Below, piece by piece: positions 35,582-35,755 of a stretch of 35,755 nt of DNA. The first letter of the stretch is position 1; the number at the start of each line of letters is the position of its first letter. This stretch comes from an uncultured Porphyromonadaceae bacterium. GTDB lineage: Bacteria; Bacteroidota; Bacteroidia; Bacteroidales; Muribaculaceae. The notes beneath the pieces were generated by a model that saw only the letters and a list, made by a program, of their open reading frames with translations, did no database searches and had not been told where the DNA came from. The DNA lies in assembly GCA_902470475.1 (NCBI GenBank), contig CABRGT010000013.1, forward strand, positions 1 through 35,755. Direction: 5' to 3'. Both the position numbers and the translations under genes were made by a program.

Positions 35582-35636
35582 ATAAGATGATCACATCCCT
35601 GCCGGAGTTTTTCCGGCAGGGATGTGATCATCTTAT
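35582..35636 (+). terminator. Perfect 25-bp hairpin after the TPR gene, probable terminator
   Basis: Bases 35582-35606 pair without mismatch with 35612-35636 around a GTTTT loop. The stem starts 15 bases after the stop codon. There is no T-run after the stem, so it is not a textbook intrinsic terminator. The position suggests transcript ending or 3' protection. Confidence 0.55.
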
Positions 35637-35755
35637 AAGGGCCTGCGGCGGTCGAGCGGCTTCCCGACAGACCGGCCTATGGCGCAGGCGCGACGCCTGC
35701 TTTCCCGGGCGGGAGGGGTCAGCGGGAGCCGGGGGTGGAACGGCTGACGGAGGGG
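35637..35755. other. GC-rich end of window, no gene seen
   Basis: This stretch holds no recognisable gene. It is GC-rich and contains a small dyad, GCAGGCG (35684-35690) with CGCCTGC (35694-35700), with a three-base loop and TTT after it. It could be a second terminator or part of a sequence cut by the window edge. Confidence 0.4.

Overview
The window looks like chromosomal DNA from a fairly GC-rich member of the Bacteroidales, with a Muribaculaceae-like organism as the best guess. Four things point that way. Many genes are preceded by the Bacteroidota promoter pattern (TTTG, about 20 nt, TAnnTTTG). GyrA, GuaB, RecJ and the fucose-synthesis enzymes have Bacteroidales-type termini and insertions. 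A KilA-N protein is present. A large surface protein combines BspA-like leucine-rich repeats with a C-terminal tail resembling a type IX sorting domain. The species cannot be fixed from the sequence alone. No rRNA, tRNA, CRISPR array or insertion sequence was recognised.

Layout. 1-5806 (minus strand): an operon running clostripain-like lipoprotein, MscS-type channel, recJ, recQ, with recQ cut by the window edge. 6080-6919: an AT-rich island holding a KilA-N gene with a perfect 32-bp palindrome inside its coding sequence. 7181-9891 (plus): DUF488 protein, NDH-2-type NADH dehydrogenase, GNAT acetyltransferase. 9916-14415 (minus): guaB, a two-domain parvulin PPIase and a companion lipoprotein. 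14497-18464 (minus): acyltransferase, HAD phosphatase, gmd and fcl, i.e. GDP-L-fucose synthesis plus a membrane O-acyltransferase, behind a promoter containing poly-G tracts. 18509-26942 (minus): a putative operon headed by a 1052-residue LRR surface protein, followed by a string of small exported proteins of unknown function that includes a duplicated two-gene A-B module, and closed by an intrinsic terminator. 27133-27164: a near-ideal promoter on the plus strand with no gene behind it. 27436-31585 (minus): rfbD, prfC, a trmN6-like methyltransferase, a CPBP protease. 31657-35636 (plus): gyrA, a TPR protein and a perfect 25-bp hairpin.

Most genes are housekeeping (recombination and repair, purine synthesis, envelope protein folding, nucleotide sugars, translation termination, DNA topology). 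The accessory region is 18.4-27.4 kb. It contains a surface LRR protein, tandemly amplified families of small secreted proteins, at least one place where reading frames look broken at a sharp composition change, and a promoter that could vary by slippage. The A-B family (four related proteins at 18612-21239) is the best candidate for something not yet described; its function cannot be deduced from the sequence.
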